Below are positions 9,063 to 17,857 of a stretch of 64,000 bases of DNA, piece after piece. The translations under genes and the position numbers were made by a program. Under the pieces are notes generated by a model that searched no databases, was not told the DNA's origin, and worked only from the letters and a program-made list of their open reading frames with translations. Within the stretch, counting starts at the first letter, position 1; every line of letters starts with the position of its first letter. This DNA comes from Nocardia carnea (lineage in GTDB: Bacteria > Actinomycetota > Actinomycetes > Mycobacteriales > Mycobacteriaceae): positions 1-64,000 of the forward strand of contig NZ_JARWNW010000273.1 in assembly GCF_029868325.1 (NCBI RefSeq). The letters are read 5' to 3'.

Positions 9063-9974
9063 GTGCAGCCTGCCGCCCCAACGGCCGGCTCCGTCGGGGC
9101 GGGAGCAGATCCGGAACACCGAGCCCGGAAAACGACGGTGCCGATCCGTCCGCTGAGTTTCCGGGAACTGCTCGATGAGCCGTTCGCGCTGCTGCAGGCC
9201 GATATCCGGGTGATTGCCGGATGCGCCGCGCCGCTGCTGGTGGCCGGTGGATCGGTGGTGGTGGCGATCATCGGACTCGTCTCCCACCTGACCGGCGGAT
9301 CCGACGTCGGCACCGCGCTCGCCGCACTGTGCGCGACACTCGTCGCCGCCTGGATCATCCGGACCGTGCTGCGCGGGGTCACCGTGACGACGGGCCTCGC
9401 CCGCGCGGGCGGCGCTCCGATCGGGGCGCGGGCGGCCGTGTGGCAGACCGGGCACCGCCTGGGTCCGTTGCTGCTGACCCAGGTGTCGTACACCGCGATC
9501 GGTCTCGCCGTGCTCGCGCCGAGCGTGCTGTTCCTCCCGTTCGGTTTCCTCGGCATCGTCTGGTTCCTGCTCGTCTACCCCTTCTGCTGGTTCGGCCTGG
9601 CGTGGTTACGAGCGCGGCATCTGGTGGCGGCACCGGTTCTTTTCGCCGAAAACGCCCCGGCCCGCGCGGCGCTCGCGCGCGCCGGGGTGCTCACCGGCAC
9701 GCTGCGAATGCAGCGAACCGGTGTCTGGATCTGCCGGCAGCTGGTCTACGCGGTGCTGACAGCTCCCCTACTGGGCCTCGCGCTGTTCGTCAGCGATATC
9801 TCCGGCACCCATCGCTGGCCCTTCCTCGTCCTGAGCACCGGTACCGGGCTGCTGCTGGCGGCCTTCACCGAGATCGTGGAATCCGGCGCCCGGGTAGTCG
9901 GCTACCTCGATCTCCGCTGCCGCCGTGAGGGTATGGATATCCGGATTCCCGTCGCGAGCAGAGGTCCTCGGTGA
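9063..9974 (+). CDS. Multi-pass membrane protein heading the MoxR cluster
   Basis: About 303 residues. After a polar N-terminus (~30 residues) comes VPIRPLSFRELLDEPFALL, a motif typical of the glycerophosphoryl-diester-phosphodiesterase-like membrane-domain family. Around six hydrophobic segments follow, including PLLVAGGSVVVAIIGLVSHL and PSVLFLPFGFLGIVWFLLVY. It corresponds by position and pattern to M. tuberculosis Rv3689, the first gene of the Rv3689-Rv3695 cluster (recognised from memory, not searched). Its stop overlaps the start of the next gene by 4 bases (GTGA), indicating one transcript. The start is set at a GTG seven bases after a TAGACT box; GTG 9138 is the alternative. Precise function is unknown; the cluster context suggests an envelope-associated complex. 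Confidence 0.8.
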   Translation: MQPAAPTAGSVGAGADPEHRARKTTVPIRPLSFRELLDEPFALLQADIRVIAGCAAPLLVAGGSVVVAIIGLVSHLTGGSDVGTALAALCATLVAAWIIRTVLRGVTVTTGLARAGGAPIGARAAVWQTGHRLGPLLLTQVSYTAIGLAVLAPSVLFLPFGFLGIVWFLLVYPFCWFGLAWLRARHLVAAPVLFAENAPARAALARAGVLTGTLRMQRTGVWICRQLVYAVLTAPLLGLALFVSDISGTHRWPFLVLSTGTGLLLAAFTEIVESGARVVGYLDLRCRREGMDIRIPVASRGPR

Positions 9975-10996
9975 CCGATCCGCATCACACCGTCCCGGAA
10001 CGGCCGTATCTCGGTACCGCGGACACCCACCGCGCCGCCGCCGAACACGCCGCGGCACAGGGCGATTACGACACCGCACTGCGCGAGCGATTTCGCGCGG
10101 TGCTGCGCGGGCTGGAGCAGCGCGGCGTACTCGAAGTGCGTCGTTCCCGCACTGCCCGCGAGACTTCCCATGAGGTCGCGGCGGCGCTACCGTCCGAGCT
10201 CTCCGGCGAAATCCCCCCGGCCGCCGGAGCGTTCGACGAGGTCGTCTACGGCGGCCGACCCGCGGGGGCCGACGAATACCATCGGCTGGCCCGGGCCGAT
10301 CGGTTCTCCGCCGCCGCGCCGCCCCCGGCAGCCGATCCGGTGGAAATCGAGGCCGCCGCGCGCAGCTCCCGGTCGCGGCGCGGCAGCCGGGAGCTCCCCG
10401 CGATACTGCGCGACCCCCGCTTCTGGGCGACGCTGGCATCGACGGCGGTCGCGCTGCTGGTGCTCTACGCGATACTGCAGGGCTGCAGCGGTCCCAGCGC
10501 ACCGGATACTCCGCCCATCGACCCACCGCCGATCGACCCACCGGACGACTACGATCCCGACCTTCCCCGCCCGACCGGTGACGATTCCGTATTCGCCGGC
10601 CCGGCCCGGCTGGTCTTCGGGATCCTGCAATTCCTGATCGCCGGCGCAGTACTCGTGTGGTGGCGCGCGCGCCGCCGCGGCGCGGTGGTCGCCGAACCCC
10701 GGCCGGTGGAGGTGGCCGCCGGCGAACTACTGTCCGGACAGGCCGGCCTGTACCGCCGCTCCGGCGACCACGCGCATATCGCCGGTGTCCTGCGGGCTGC
10801 CACGCTGCGCCGCCTGCGCCGTGCCCTCGGCATCGACGCCGGTATCTCCCCGGATGCCCTGGTGGCCGCGGTGGCCGCCAGGACAGGGGCCGACCCGGAC
10901 ACTGTCGGCGCCGCACTCTACGGATACGTACCGGATGCATCGAGCCTGGAACTCGTTGCCGCGCAACTCGAATGGATCGAAGCGGAGGTCGGATGA
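9971..10996 (+). CDS. Fusion-like protein: DUF4129 domain plus C-terminal tail of a DUF4350 protein
   Basis: 341 residues. Residues ~15-115 match the cytoplasmic DUF4129 domain (AAAQGDYDTALRERFRAVLR, then FDEVVYGGRPAGADEYHRLA). A membrane segment follows (FWATLASTAVALLVLYAILQ, ~145-165), then a short Pro/Asp linker, a second membrane segment (RLVFGILQFLIAGAVLVWW, ~205-223), and a tail (LYRRSGDHAHIAGVLRAATL to the end). That tail resembles the end of DUF4350 proteins such as Rv3691. In related genomes these are two proteins, each longer; here the DUF4129 N-terminal membrane part and the extracytoplasmic DUF4350 domain are absent. It overlaps moxR by an ATGA junction. Assignments are from pattern memory. 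It could reflect a natural in-frame deletion fusing neighbours. Confidence 0.75.
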   Translation: MTDPHHTVPERPYLGTADTHRAAAEHAAAQGDYDTALRERFRAVLRGLEQRGVLEVRRSRTARETSHEVAAALPSELSGEIPPAAGAFDEVVYGGRPAGADEYHRLARADRFSAAAPPPAADPVEIEAAARSSRSRRGSRELPAILRDPRFWATLASTAVALLVLYAILQGCSGPSAPDTPPIDPPPIDPPDDYDPDLPRPTGDDSVFAGPARLVFGILQFLIAGAVLVWWRARRRGAVVAEPRPVEVAAGELLSGQAGLYRRSGDHAHIAGVLRAATLRRLRRALGIDAGISPDALVAAVAARTGADPDTVGAALYGYVPDASSLELVAAQLEWIEAEVG

Positions 10997-11997
10997 CCAG
11001 CATTGACACCAGTAAGGACGGTCCCGGCGGCCCGGCAGCGCCCACGGCCGGTGCGGCCGCGGCGGCGTTCGCCGCTCTGCGCACCGAGATCGGGAAGGCG
11101 GTCGTCGGCAACGACAACGCGGTCATGTATCTCGTACTCGCCCTGCTGTGCCGCGGCCATGTACTGCTCGAGGGCGTGCCCGGGGTGGCGAAAACGCTAC
11201 TGGTCCGGGCGCTGGCCACCGCCCTGGAACTCGACCACAGCCGGGTCCAGTTCACGCCCGACCTGATGCCCGGCGATGTCACCGGCTCACAGATCTACGA
11301 CCCGCATTCGGCCGAGTTCACCTTCCGCGACGGCCCGGTTTTCACCAACCTGCTGCTGGCCGACGAAATCAACCGCACGCCACCGAAAACCCAGTCCGCG
11401 CTTCTGGAATCGATGGAAGAACGCCAGGTCTCGGTCGACGGACGGCCCCGCCCCCTGCCCGACCCCTTCGTGGTGGTCGCCACGCAGAACCCGATCGAGC
11501 AAGAGGGCACCTACCCGCTACCCGAGGCCCAGCTGGACCGTTTCCTGTTCAAGGTGGATATCCACCTGCCCGAACGCGACGACGAATTCCGCATCCTGCA
11601 GCGGCATGCCCAGGGCTTCGATCCCCGCGACCTCGCCGCCGCCGGATTGCGCCCGGTGGCCGGTCCCGCGCATATCGCCGCGGCCCGGGCCGCGATCGCG
11701 GAAGTCGCGATCCGTCCCGAAGTGCTCGCCTACATTGTCGACCTCTGCCGCGCCACCCGGACCGCGACGGCCGTCGCGCACGGCGCCTCCACCCGCGGTG
11801 CGACCTCCCTCATGGCCGCAGCCAGGGCTCTGGCCTGGTTGAACGGACGAGGTTTCGTGACCCCCGACGATGTGAAAACCGTTGCGGTGGCCGTCCTGCG
11901 GCACCGGCTGCAGCTGCGTCCCGAGGCCGAGATCGATGGGATCACCGGCGAGCAGGTGCTGGCCGGCCTGCTGCAATCCGTTCCGGTTCCGGTGTAA
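10993..11997 (+). CDS. moxR: MoxR family AAA+ ATPase
   Basis: 334 residues starting at the ATG of an ATGA overlap with the preceding gene. MoxR proteins are hexameric AAA+ chaperones that act with von Willebrand-type (DUF58) partners on maturation or stress tasks. Walker A is GVPGVAKT (~residues 60-67), Walker B is LLADEINR (~122-129), sensor 1 is in ATQNPIEQEGTYPLPEAQLDRF, and a C-terminal lid domain follows. The N-terminal ~20 residues are Ala/Gly-rich and variable. The gene is followed after 3 bases by the DUF58 gene, the standard pairing. The closest positional counterpart in M. tuberculosis is moxR2 (Rv3692). Confidence 0.93.
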   Translation: MTSIDTSKDGPGGPAAPTAGAAAAAFAALRTEIGKAVVGNDNAVMYLVLALLCRGHVLLEGVPGVAKTLLVRALATALELDHSRVQFTPDLMPGDVTGSQIYDPHSAEFTFRDGPVFTNLLLADEINRTPPKTQSALLESMEERQVSVDGRPRPLPDPFVVVATQNPIEQEGTYPLPEAQLDRFLFKVDIHLPERDDEFRILQRHAQGFDPRDLAAAGLRPVAGPAHIAAARAAIAEVAIRPEVLAYIVDLCRATRTATAVAHGASTRGATSLMAAARALAWLNGRGFVTPDDVKTVAVAVLRHRLQLRPEAEIDGITGEQVLAGLLQSVPVPV

Positions 11998-12000
11998 TCC

Positions 12001-13296
12001 GTGGTCGTCACGGGCCGGTTGTTCGGAACCGCGGTCGCGGCGGCGGTTTTCGTCACGGTGGTGTCGCCGTCGTGGTTCGGAGTTCTCTTGACGACCGCAC
12101 TACTGTGCGCGCTGGCCGCGACCGATCGCGCTCTCACCGCCGATAGCGCGGACGTGGTGCTGGAGCGGACGGAACTCACGGTTCTGCGATTGGGTGCCGC
12201 GGCCGAGATCGAGATCGCGGTAACCAATACGGGTCCCCGCGCGGTCCGTGGCCGGTTGTGGGACGACTGGCCCGGCAGCACCGGTGCCGCCGGCCGGGAA
12301 CACCGGCTGAACCTCCCACCCGGCCACCGTGTCCGCGTGCGCACCACACTCACGCCCACCCGCCGCGGTGATCGCGCCGCCGGCCCGGTCACCGTGCGCC
12401 TGTTCGGCCCGCTGGGGCTGGCCGGTCACCAGTTCCAGCGGGTTGTGCCTGCGCGGGTCCGGGCGCTGCCGCCGTTCCACAGCGAACGATTGCTCGGCGG
12501 CAAGATCAAGCGATTGCACCATCTGGAAGGCCGGAATGCCGCGGATCTACGCGGCCAGGGCACCGAATTCGATTCGTTCCGCGAATACGTGCCGGGCGAT
12601 GATGTCCGCACCATCGACTGGCGGGCGACCGCGCGGGCCACCGATGTGCTGGTGCGAACCTGGCGCCCGGAACGCAACCGGCAAGTGCTGATGCTGCTGG
12701 ACACAGGCCGGATCAGCGCTGCCCGGGTGGGCGGCGGCACTCGCCTCGACAATGCGATCGAGGCGGCCTTGCTACTGGGCAGTCTGGCCGCCACGGCCGG
12801 CGATATGGTCGGCCTGCTCGCCTACGACCGCGAGGTACGCGCCGAGGTACGCATCGGAGTCGGACGGGGTGTGCAGCCGAAACTCATGCACGCGCTGGCC
12901 GGAGTCACCCCGGCATTGGTCGATACCGATTCCGAAGGCCTGGTGCGGGCCGCGATCCACCGGGCCCGCCGCCGCAGTCTCATCGTCTGGTTCACCGGCC
13001 TGGACAGCGCGGCGGTGACCGAGAACCTGCTTCCGGTACTGCCGGTGCTGGCCGAACGCCACCGGGTCCTGATCGTCTCGGTCACCGATCCGGAGATCAC
13101 CGCCGCGGCCGCCGACCGCAGTGATCTGCGCGCGCTCTACCGCGCGGCGGCCGCCGAGTCCCGGCTCGCCGAACAGGCGGTTGTCCAGGAATCGCTGCGC
13201 CGGATGGGTATCGCCGTGATCGCCGCCGCCGGACCGGACCTGCCGGGTGCGCTGGCGGACGAATACCTGGAGCTCAAACGATCGGCAGCCCTGTAA
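12001..13296 (+). CDS. DUF58 domain-containing protein (MoxR partner)
   Basis: 431 residues from a GTG three bases after moxR. Two membrane segments lie at the very N-terminus (LFGTAVAAAVFVTVV, WFGVLLTTALLCALA). A beta-rich region follows, then the hallmark DUF58 segment GQGTEFDSFREYVPGDDVRTIDWRATAR, written in part as EYVPGDDVRTIDW (~residues 195-210). The vWA-like core begins LMLLDTGR; the usual metal-ion motif DxSxS is reduced to DTGR, so metal binding may be weak or lost. Family members are thought to work with MoxR ATPases at the membrane. The 3' end overlaps the convergent RDD gene by 23 bases. Confidence 0.9.
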   Translation: MVVTGRLFGTAVAAAVFVTVVSPSWFGVLLTTALLCALAATDRALTADSADVVLERTELTVLRLGAAAEIEIAVTNTGPRAVRGRLWDDWPGSTGAAGREHRLNLPPGHRVRVRTTLTPTRRGDRAAGPVTVRLFGPLGLAGHQFQRVVPARVRALPPFHSERLLGGKIKRLHHLEGRNAADLRGQGTEFDSFREYVPGDDVRTIDWRATARATDVLVRTWRPERNRQVLMLLDTGRISAARVGGGTRLDNAIEAALLLGSLAATAGDMVGLLAYDREVRAEVRIGVGRGVQPKLMHALAGVTPALVDTDSEGLVRAAIHRARRRSLIVWFTGLDSAAVTENLLPVLPVLAERHRVLIVSVTDPEITAAAADRSDLRALYRAAAAESRLAEQAVVQESLRRMGIAVIAAAGPDLPGALADEYLELKRSAAL

Positions 13297-14044
13297 TCCG
13301 AGCATGCAGCGAACGCCGCTGACGTTCGGCGATCACACTGCCGAGTATCTGCACGGGCGGATAACCGCTCGGCGCCGCGGCCCCGATCCGGGCGCAGACC
13401 GCCGTAACCAGCGCCTGACCGATCTCGTGCTGCGCGCCCGGGGTGAGCGTGTCGATGCGGGTCAGGTACTGGCGCACGGCGAGCGCGAGGTCCTCGGGCA
13501 ACCCGGTGAGATCGAGTCCGGCCGACCATCCGGTGAGCCAAGCCGGTGGTATCGCCAGCGCCGGTAGCGACAACTGCTGCCTGATATGCACGACCACCGT
13601 TCCGGCCAGGACATCGCCGACCCGGCGCGCATCGGGAGAGCACACCGAACTCGCCACCGCGATCAGGCCGAAGAGTCCGAGCATCCAGAAATCGACGATC
13701 GCGCCGGTCAGGCCGCGGGTGAGCGCATGGCGGAAATCCACGGGACCGCCATCGGCCCGCACCACCCGCAGACCGAGCGCGAGTTTGCCCGGAGTCGCAC
13801 CGCGCAGCACGGTTTCCCAGAACACGGGATAGCCGACCAGCACAGTGACCAGCGAAACCAACATCAGTGCGGCGAACCAGGGGCTGCTGTCGTCCCCGCG
13901 CGTCACGAGCATCACCACGATGAGCAGCACGATCCCGAGCACAATCTGCAGAATCAGATCGAGCACGAACGCCGCGGTGCGGGTCGGGATCCGGGCGACC
14001 GGCAGCTGGAGCGCCACCGCTTCCCCCGTCGTGAATTCAGCCAT
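13274..14044 (-). CDS. RDD family membrane protein
   Basis: 256 residues. The RDD domain has the conserved Arg in PTRTAAFVLDLILQ and a second signature in WETVLRGATPGKLALGLRVV, with three main hydrophobic segments in the first ~170 residues. A soluble C-terminal extension of ~90 residues follows. RDD proteins are small integral membrane proteins, some linked to ion transport; the role here is unknown. I prefer the ATG giving MAEFTTGEA. An in-frame ATG 12 bases upstream lies too close to the purine-rich GAAAGA. It is convergent with the DUF58 gene (23-base overlap) and divergent from the SpoIIM-like gene, as in Rv3695/Rv3694c, but with orientation reversed relative to moxR. Confidence 0.88.
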   Translation of the reverse strand: MAEFTTGEAVALQLPVARIPTRTAAFVLDLILQIVLGIVLLIVVMLVTRGDDSSPWFAALMLVSLVTVLVGYPVFWETVLRGATPGKLALGLRVVRADGGPVDFRHALTRGLTGAIVDFWMLGLFGLIAVASSVCSPDARRVGDVLAGTVVVHIRQQLSLPALAIPPAWLTGWSAGLDLTGLPEDLALAVRQYLTRIDTLTPGAQHEIGQALVTAVCARIGAAAPSGYPPVQILGSVIAERQRRSLHARITGLPIV

Positions 14045-14150
14045 ATCGCATAGCATTCTTTCACGGCGACCGGGGTGGTAACCGGCTTCGCCGAACGCGG
14101 GGGTACATCACCGGGCGCAGCGACGGAACGGCGGAGCGGGAGGTAAGCCG

Positions 14151-15146
14151 ATGGATGTGGACGCCTACAGCACAAGTCATCGCCAGGCCTGGTCCAGGCT
14201 GAACTACCTGACCGGTCGGCGGACCTTGACCGGTGCCGAGGCCGATGAACTCGTGCTGCTCTACCGGCAGACGTCCCAGCAGCTGGCTCGGTTGCAGACA
14301 CACAGTCCCGAACCCGAACTCGTCGCCGGATTGAGTGCCGTGCTGGCCCGGGCACGCGGCAGAATCGTCGGGAGCTCGCCCGATACCTGGACCGAGATCC
14401 GGCGATTCTTCACCCATCGGTTCCCGGCCGCTGTCTACGGGGCATGCGGTTGGTGGCTCGCCGTGGCCGTCGTATTTCTCACCGTGGTGGCGGGCTTCAC
14501 AACGTGGATCTCGGCGGCCCCCTCGGCGCGTAGAAGCCTTGGGCTGCAAGAGGACACCCGGGCACTCACCGCTCCCGGCGGGGCCTTCGAAACCTATTAC
14601 ACCGAACATCCGAACGACGCATTTGCCGCATTGGTCTGGACCAACAATGCCTGGGTCTCCGCCCTGGCGCTGTTTCTCGGCATCCTGATCCTGCCGGTGC
14701 TGTACCTACTGTTCATGAACGCGCTGAATATCGGCGTCACAGCCGGCCTGATGGCCGACGCCGGCCGGCTGGATTCACTGTTCGGCTTTCTCCTGCCCCA
14801 CGGCATGCTGGAGTTGACAGCGATTTTCATCGCCGGTGGCGCCGGCCTGAAACTCGGCTGGACCCTCATCGATCCGGGACGTGCGAGCCGCGCCGGAGCG
14901 GTGGCCCGGCAGGGCCGCACCACCGCCATCATCGCCCTGGGCCTGGTTCCGACGCTGCTGGTAGCGGGTCTGCTGGAAGGTTTCGTCACGCCGAGCGCAT
15001 TGCCCACACCCGTGCGGATCGCCTGCGGCCTGCTCGCCGAGACACTGTTCCTCGTCTATATCTTCACCGCCGGGCGCAGGGCGAGCGCCGAATCCGAGAC
15101 CGTTGACGCCGGGCCGACCATCGGCGGACCTCGGAACTACGGATAG
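14151..15146 (+). CDS. Stage II sporulation protein M family (DUF95) membrane protein
   Basis: 331 residues. The N-terminal ~90 residues are soluble and helical (MDVDAYSTSHRQAWSRLNYL, TGAEADELVLLYRQTSQQLA). At least five membrane segments follow, among them AVAVVFLTVVAGFTTWIS, NAWVSALALFLGILILPVLY and LIALGLVPTLLVAGLLEGF-like stretches. The glycine-rich core LPHGMLELTAIFIAGGAGL is the family signature. Nocardiae do not sporulate through SpoIIM; this actinobacterial branch sits in MoxR clusters and its role is unknown. GGGAGG lies 9 bases upstream of the ATG. A 12-bp hairpin about 90 bases after the stop may end the transcript. Confidence 0.9.
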   Translation: MDVDAYSTSHRQAWSRLNYLTGRRTLTGAEADELVLLYRQTSQQLARLQTHSPEPELVAGLSAVLARARGRIVGSSPDTWTEIRRFFTHRFPAAVYGACGWWLAVAVVFLTVVAGFTTWISAAPSARRSLGLQEDTRALTAPGGAFETYYTEHPNDAFAALVWTNNAWVSALALFLGILILPVLYLLFMNALNIGVTAGLMADAGRLDSLFGFLLPHGMLELTAIFIAGGAGLKLGWTLIDPGRASRAGAVARQGRTTAIIALGLVPTLLVAGLLEGFVTPSALPTPVRIACGLLAETLFLVYIFTAGRRASAESETVDAGPTIGGPRNYG

Positions 15147-15235
15147 ACAACGCCGAGCACACAACAGCGGACACCGCTTTGTGAGGTGGCAGCAACGTGA
15201 CTTCGGTGATCAGTGCGAATTCCCCCATTGAATTC

Positions 15236-15275
15236 CGCTGGCCGCAGCGAGTCGCCGCTCTAGCTGCGGCCAGCG
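15236..15275 (+). terminator. Perfect 12-bp hairpin after the SpoIIM-like gene
   Basis: CGCTGGCCGCAG at 15236-15247 pairs perfectly with CTGCGGCCAGCG at 15264-15275 across a 16-base loop. There is no T-run, so it is either a T-less actinobacterial terminator or another structured element. Confidence 0.5.
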
Positions 15276-15925
15276 TTACCGTCGACTCTACACAATCGTT
15301 ATGCCTACGCAACCCATTGCGTAAGAGGTCACAGGTATAAGTTCGAACCCAGCAAACTCGCAGACAACCCCCATGAGACCCCAGTCCAGCTAACTTTCAG
15401 CAGTCCTGCGCGGCCTTACAGCGGTGCTTTCATTTGCAAGTACATTTGGTTTTTACTGGTCACGGCCATATCCGTTACCGGGGTTCCACGCAACCGGAAA
15501 GCAGCCCGCGGCAACCACAGCACGAACCGCGGTTAACTCGACCGACCCATCGGCGACCAGGGCATTCGCGAAGGATTAACACGCCCGTCGGGCGGGTCGC
15601 CGAGACAAAAGAGACCCCAAGTCGGTTTATTCGCCTCAAACCTTCACGAACCCCGTATTCACCCCCAGGGAAGACCTGCGCATTGTTAACCAGCATGGTT
15701 CCAGGACGTGAACTGGGTCACCGACGCCTCCGAATTAGGCAAGCCTCAGCACTGCGGCCGCAACCGAAAATTGGTTGTGTGACCTTGGTCTCATTACGGC
15801 ATATGTCCGGCACAGGGACTCGAAGCGGCCGCGACTCGGCCCATTCCACCCGGCTCGGCCCGCCTGCCCCACAGAGGCGGCATCGCCCATCCCGGATGCG
15901 GCGCGCATCCGGCATCGGAAACGAA
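15276..15925. other. Intergenic region of lower GC with no supported gene
   Basis: About 650 bases between the hairpin after the SpoIIM-like gene and the tRNA-Leu terminator. The part around 15385-15470 is clearly more AT-rich than its surroundings. Short open frames exist on both strands but lack ribosome-binding sites and recognisable sequence. A small RNA cannot be excluded. Confidence 0.5.
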
Positions 15926-15954
15926 AAAAGCCGTGGACGTGGTCCACGGCTTTT
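15926..15954 (-). terminator. Rho-independent terminator of tRNA-Leu
   Basis: AAAAGCCGTGGAC (15926-15938) and GTCCACGGCTTTT (15942-15954) form a 13-bp stem with a 3-base loop. On the minus strand the hairpin follows directly after the tRNA and runs into a T tract; it is symmetrical and could also act on plus-strand transcripts. Confidence 0.9.
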
Positions 15955-15957
15955 CAG

Positions 15958-16040
15958 TGGGCGAAGGGGGACTTGAACCCCCACGTCCCGAAGGACACTG
16001 GCACCTGAAGCCAGCGCGTCTGCCATTCCGCCACTCGCCC
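15958..16040 (-). tRNA. tRNA-Leu (anticodon CAG)
   Basis: The minus strand gives an 83-base class II tRNA. The acceptor is GGGCGAG with a matching 3' CTTCGCCC (one wobble pair at the stem base), and the D-arm contains GGCGGAATGGCAGACGC. The anticodon arm CTGGC-TTCAGGT-GCCAG gives anticodon CAG, and the variable arm is long (TGTCCTTCGGGACG). The T-arm is GGGGGTTCAAGTCCCCC. The discriminator base is A and CCA is not encoded. It is followed by its own terminator. Confidence 0.97.
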
Positions 16041-16224
16041 GAGCGACGGAAAAGACACTAGCACGGAGAAGACCACGGGGCGAAATCACGTGGTCACAGG
16101 CTTGCTGGACGGTCCTGTGACGAGGATTTCGAGGCCCGTTCACACGCGCGGGGAACTCCGTCGCCATTACGGTAGTTACAGGTATAGCCGATCGTGGATA
16201 TCATGCAGAGAACGTGCTCGTAGA

Positions 16225-16249
16225 ACGACACGCCGCATTCGCGTGTCGT
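16225..16249 (+). promoter_or_regulatory. Hairpin in the upstream region of fhaA
   Basis: ACGACACGC (16225-16233) and GCGTGTCGT (16241-16249) form a 9-bp stem with a 7-base loop, about 40 bases before the fhaA start. It probably lies in the 5' leader of the kinase operon and could be a weak attenuator or an operator. Confidence 0.35.
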
Positions 16250-16289
16250 CGTAAAGAATGAGGAGAGACTCACCGAAGGGAGGGCCCAG

Positions 16290-17657
16290 ATGGGGATCGT
16301 CTCGAGATTCGAGCGCCGCCTCCAGGGCGCCGTCGGTGACGTCTTTGCCAGGGTCTTCGGCGGGAACGTCGTTCCGCAGGAAGTCGAGGCCGCGCTGCAG
16401 CGTGAGGCCGCCGATAGTGTCCAAGATCTCGGCGGTGGGCATCTGCTCGCACCCAACAGTTATGTGATCACCATCAACTCGTCGGACCACCGGCAATTCG
16501 ATGCCGATCACGACCTCACGACCCGCGCATTCGCCAAACATCTGCAGGATTACATCCGTGAACAAGGATGGCAGACCTACGGCGAAGTACACGTGGTCTT
16601 CGAGGCATCCCCTACGCTGCACACCGGAATGTTCAGGACGAGCGGCCGCGTCGACCCCGACGCCGGCCGTGGAGCTGCCTCGGCTCACCGCCCGGAACCG
16701 CTACAACGACCCGCTAACCCGCAACCAGGAGCTGGCCCCATGACGCAGAACTCTGGCTACGACCCGAGCCGTGAGCACGCGGAGTCCGATCCACGCAATC
16801 GCGGGTACGCTCCCGGACCCGCGGGACGCGGGCCGCAGAACGGCGCGTACCCCGAGGACTACGGTCCCGGCGCGCAGTACAACGGCGCCCCCGACTATCA
16901 GAACGGCTACGAATACCAGCAGGGCGGCGCCGCCTACGACCAGCAGGGGTACGGCGGTCAGCAGGGTTATGACCAGGGCGGGTACGCCCAGCAGCCCGGC
17001 TACGACCAGGGGTACGACCAGCAGGGCTATGCCCAGCCCGGCTACGACCAGCAGGGGTACGCCCAGCAGCCCGGCTACGACCAGGGCGGGTATGCCCAGC
17101 CGGGCTACGACCAGGGCTACCAGGGCCAACCGGGCTACGACCAGGGTTACGACCAGCAGGGCTATGCCCAGCAGGGCGGTTACGACCAGCAGGGCTACGC
17201 ACAGCCCGGCTACGACCAAGGTTATGACCAGCAGGGCTACGCGCAGCCGGGCTATGACCAGGGGTACGACCAGCAGGGTTATGCCCAGCAAGGCGCGCAA
17301 GGGTACCCGCCGGGCGCCCAGCAGGCCCCCTACGGCGCCCAGGGCGGGTACGCACCGGCGGCCGGCCCCGGATTCTCCGCCACGCTGGCGCTCGACGACG
17401 GCAGCGGCCGCACCTACCAGCTCCGCGAAGGCAGCAATATCATCGGCCGCGGCCAGGACGCCCATTTCCGGCTCCCGGACACCGGTGTCTCCCGCCGCCA
17501 TATCGAGGTGCGCTGGGACGGCCAGACCGCGATGCTCTCCGACCTGGGCTCCACCAACGGAACCCTCGTCAACGGTTCACCGGTACAGGACTGGCAGTTG
17601 GCCGACGGCGATGTGATCCGTGCCGGGCATTCCGAGATCCTCATCCGTATTGTCTGA
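16290..17657 (+). CDS. fhaA: FHA domain protein FhaA
   Basis: 455 residues. The N-terminal DUF3662 domain (~1-120; FERRLQGAVGDVFARVFGGNVVPQEVEAALQREA) precedes a long Gly/Tyr/Asp/Gln low-complexity region (~150-345) with tandem GYDQ-type repeats. A C-terminal FHA domain follows (~365-455; NIIGRGQDAHFRLPDTGVSRRH, LGSTNGTLVNG). FHA domains bind phosphothreonine. In mycobacteria FhaA is a substrate of PknB and binds MviN/MurJ, linking kinase signalling to cell-wall synthesis. The start ATG has GAAGGGAGG upstream. It leads the operon with fhaB, pstP, rodA, pbpA, pknA and pknB, though 200 bases separate it from fhaB, where an internal promoter could lie. Confidence 0.96.
   Translation: MGIVSRFERRLQGAVGDVFARVFGGNVVPQEVEAALQREAADSVQDLGGGHLLAPNSYVITINSSDHRQFDADHDLTTRAFAKHLQDYIREQGWQTYGEVHVVFEASPTLHTGMFRTSGRVDPDAGRGAASAHRPEPLQRPANPQPGAGPMTQNSGYDPSREHAESDPRNRGYAPGPAGRGPQNGAYPEDYGPGAQYNGAPDYQNGYEYQQGGAAYDQQGYGGQQGYDQGGYAQQPGYDQGYDQQGYAQPGYDQQGYAQQPGYDQGGYAQPGYDQGYQGQPGYDQGYDQQGYAQQGGYDQQGYAQPGYDQGYDQQGYAQPGYDQGYDQQGYAQQGAQGYPPGAQQAPYGAQGGYAPAAGPGFSATLALDDGSGRTYQLREGSNIIGRGQDAHFRLPDTGVSRRHIEVRWDGQTAMLSDLGSTNGTLVNGSPVQDWQLADGDVIRAGHSEILIRIV
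16905..17300 (+). repeat. Degenerate tandem repeats inside fhaA
   Basis: The DNA repeats units encoding GYDQQGYAQ, GYDQGGYAQ and GYDQGYDQ with small variations, roughly 20-30 bases per sub-unit and about 15 GYDQ/GYAQ elements. It encodes the flexible linker between the DUF3662 and FHA domains. Such tracts can change copy number by slippage. Confidence 0.9.
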
Positions 17658-17857
17658 TGCCGTAGGCTCGCCGTGCGGATCACGGGACGGCTCTCGCATA
17701 ATAGGGCGGTCCAATCGTGATCGGTCTCGTCCGACGGTCCTATGATGTGCCGACACACGCGCGGCGCCGCGAGGCGGGCCGCCGGGACGAGCACGGCCAA
17801 GGGGTGGGTCACCACGCCGACGGCACCGGCACACGGTCGAACAGGAGGTGGAGCGCC

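Noticed and set aside
15475..15696. 73-codon minus-strand frame between the SpoIIM-like gene and tRNA-Leu
   Set aside because: No ribosome-binding site and no recognisable sequence; the Cys/Arg-rich composition is typical of shadow frames.
16905..17300. Repeat array considered as CRISPR
   Set aside because: The repeats are contiguous and in frame within fhaA, with no spacers and no cas genes.
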